DNA of 64,000 nt. It comes from Atherix ibis. Lineage: Eukaryota > Arthropoda > Insecta > Diptera > Athericidae. The translations under genes were made by a program, and so were the position numbers. Numbering within the stretch: the stretch's first letter is position 1; each line of letters begins with the position of its first letter. The notes beneath the pieces are model-generated. The model did no database searches and had not been told where the DNA came from. It worked only from the letters and a program-made list of their open reading frames with translations. Below are positions 62,607 to 64,000 of this stretch, in pieces. Where the stretch lies: contig CATQJD010000146.1 of assembly GCA_958298945.1 (NCBI GenBank), forward strand, positions 930,001-994,000, in the 5' to 3' direction.

Positions 62607-64000
62607 AAGAGGAATATTAAGTATTATAATTTAGAGGAATATGAAGTAATATATTTAAGAGAAATATGAAGTAGTATATTTAAGAGGAATATGAAGTAGT
62701 ATATTTAAGAGGAATATGAAGTAGTATATTTAAGCGGAATATGAAGTAGTATATTTAAGAGAAATATGAAGTAGTATATTTAAGAGGAATATGCAGAAGT
62801 ATATTTAAGAGGAATATGAAGTAGTATATATAAGAGGAATATGAAGTTGTATATTTAAGAGGAATATGCAGTAGTATATTTAAGAGGAATATTAAGTAGT
62901 ATATTTAAGAGGAATATGAAGTAGTATATTTAAGAGGAATGTGAAGTAGTATATTTAAGAGGAATATGCAGTAGTATTGCTCAATATATTTAAGAGGAAT
63001 ATGCAGTAGTATATTTAAGAGGAATATGAAGTAGTATATTTAAAAGGAATATGCAGTTGTATATTTAAGAAGAATATGAAGTAGTATATTTAAGAGGAAT
63101 ATGAAGTAGTATATTTAAGAGGAATATGCAGTAGTATATTTAAGAGGAATATAAAGTAGTATATTAAAGAGGAATATGCAGTAGTATATTTAAGAGGAAT
63201 ATGAAGTATTACATTTAAGAAGAATATGGAGTATTATATTTAAGAGGAATATGCAGTAGTATATTTATGAGGAATATGAAGTATTATATTTAAGAGGAAA
63301 ATGAAGTAGTATATTTAAGAGATATATGAAGTAGTATATTTAAGAGGAATATGAAGTTGTATACTTAAGAGGAATATGAAGTATTATATTTAAGAGAATA
63401 TGAAGCAGTATATTTAAGAGGAATATGCATTATTATATTTTAGAGGAATATTAAGTATTATATTTAAGAGGAATATTAAGTATTATAATTTAGAGGAATA
63501 TGAAGTAATATATTTAAGAGAAATATGAAGTAGTATATTTAAGAGGATTATGAAGTAGTATATTTAAGAGGAATATGAAGTAGTATATTTAAGAGGAATA
63601 TGAAGTAGTATATTTAAGAGAAATATGAAGTAGTATATTTAAGAGGAATATGCAGAAGTATATTTAAGAGGAATATGAAGTAGTATATATAAGAGGAATA
63701 TGAAGTTGTATATTTAAGAGGAATATGCAGTAGTATATTTAAGAGAAATATTAAGTAGTATATTTAAGAGGAATATGAAGTAGTATATTTAAGAGGAATG
63801 TGAAGTAGTATATTTAAGAGGAATATGCAGTAGTATTGCTCAATATATTTAAGAGGAATATGCAGTAGTATATTTAAGAGGAATATGAGGTACTATATTT
63901 AAGAGGAATATGCAGTTGTATATTTAAGAGGAATATGAAGTAGTATATTTAAGAGGAATATGAAGTAGTATATTTGAGAGGAATATGCAGTAGTATATTT
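62607..64000 (+). repeat. Copy of 59074-60467 (lag 3533 bp), cut by the window end
   Basis: AAGCGGAATATG (GCGG 59201/62734), the inserts (59444/62977 and 60303/63836), AAGTTGTATACTTAAG (59821/63354) and the rare TACTATATTT (60358/63891) all pair at 3533 bp. Thus the 859-bp spacing between inserts is kept in both places. The copy runs to the last base, so the array continues beyond the window. Confidence 0.82.

Larger units (their letters stand above)
1..64000 (+). repeat. 25-bp AT-rich satellite array, whole window
   Basis: The window is a continuous head-to-tail array of one 25-bp monomer: AAGAGGAATATGA (positions 1-13), then AGTAGTATATTT (14-25). The consensus is 24% GC with all the G on the + strand. 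All monomers I read point the same way, and no mobile element or unique sequence breaks the array. Common variants are position 13 A/C (TGAAG versus TGCAG), 12 G to T with 18 G to T (ATTAAGTATT), 17 A to T (GTTGTA), 6 G to A (AGAGAAAT), 12 G to A (ATATAAAG), 7 A to C (GGCATATG) and 25 T to G (ATTGAAGAGG). Because 25 is not a multiple of 3, a reading frame cycles through all phases. The + strand has TGA, TAG and TAA in most monomers and the - strand has TAA in nearly all, so no long ORF survives. This is satellite DNA; the species and chromosomal position are unknown. Confidence 0.98.

Noticed and set aside
1..64000. Protein-coding repeat gene
   Set aside because: The 25-bp period is not a multiple of 3, so any frame visits all three phases. 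The consensus has TGA, TAG and TAA on the + strand and TAA on the - strand, which stops reading within a few monomers.
1..64000. CRISPR array
   Set aside because: The repeat is directly contiguous with no unique spacers, and there are no cas genes.
1..64000. Telomere or subtelomeric simple repeat
   Set aside because: The monomer does not contain a known telomere unit such as TTAGGG, TTTAGGG or TTAGG in tandem; the TTAAGAGG motif is not telomeric. A subtelomeric location cannot be excluded.
1..64000. CENP-B box
   Set aside because: No sequence resembling the C/G-rich CENP-B box was seen; the array has almost no C and no CGGG.
1..64000. Window starting and ending on a monomer boundary as a sign of artificial construction
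   Set aside because: The first base is monomer position 1 and the last is position 25, so the indels sum to a multiple of 25. This has about a 1 in 25 chance and, given many independent substitutions and indels, is not evidence of synthetic sequence.
1..64000. tRNA, rRNA or other structured RNA gene
   Set aside because: No stretch departs from the satellite monomer. The near absence of C on one strand precludes the G-C stems such RNAs need.

Overview
The whole 64 kb window is one uninterrupted satellite array. A 25-bp monomer is repeated head to tail from the first base to the last, about 2,560 monomer lengths. The commonest monomer, in the phase used here, is AAGAGGAATATGA (positions 1-13) followed by AGTAGTATATTT (positions 14-25): 11 A, 8 T, 6 G and no C. 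I see no gene, RNA gene, transposon, origin, CRISPR array or unique sequence, and no inverted segment. A pure, diverged short-period array of this size, with higher-order repeats, points to eukaryotic heterochromatin (centromeric, pericentromeric, subtelomeric or sex-chromosome). I cannot name the organism.

The real content is one level up. Monomers carry point variants and rare length variants that recur in fixed order, so the array is built from higher-order repeats (HORs) and segmental tandem duplications. All lags below were measured by hand from rare variant monomers. In order: (1) 1-8.1 kb, HOR lag 2815 bp (about 211-3025 and 3026-5840) and a third partial copy from 6056. (2) 8.1-13.4 kb, lags 1527 and 1627 bp. 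(3) 10.9-21.8 kb, lag 2825 bp, then a 4000-bp tandem duplication (13961-17960 and 17961 to about 21828). (4) 21.8-26.6 kb, patchwork with lags 1949/2024, 1749 and 1599 bp. (5) 26.65-33.34 kb, an almost identical tandem pair, lag 3344 bp. (6) 33.0-37.7 kb, a tandem pair, lag 2341 bp. (7) 37.7-41.9 kb, mosaic with a 399-bp sub-repeat. (8) 41.9-46.3 kb, a tandem pair, lag 2203 bp. (9) 46.3-56.8 kb, overlapping lags of 5242, 3438 and 5157 bp. (10) 56.8-64 kb, short HORs (400, 859 bp) and a 3533-bp lag duplication.

Three kinds of length-variant monomer act as landmarks. A 10-bp insert forming a small hairpin sequence (TATTGCTCAATA or TATTGTTCAATA) is found 19 times, only in the first 7.3 kb and the last 12.5 kb. 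A 14-16 bp perfect palindrome (TTACATATATGTAA, or the T...A-flanked form) is found only between 28.6 and 54.0 kb. A 6-bp expanded monomer (GTAAGAGTA/GTAAGATTA) is found at 27.7-38.6 kb and once at 62.3 kb. A 1390-bp marker-to-marker HOR occurs five times at the same length between 42.6 and 54.8 kb. This fits growth by unequal exchange or replication slippage of kilobase blocks, with new variants arising in particular blocks and spreading locally. No protein-level function can be assigned; any role would be structural or through noncoding transcription, and that is inference.
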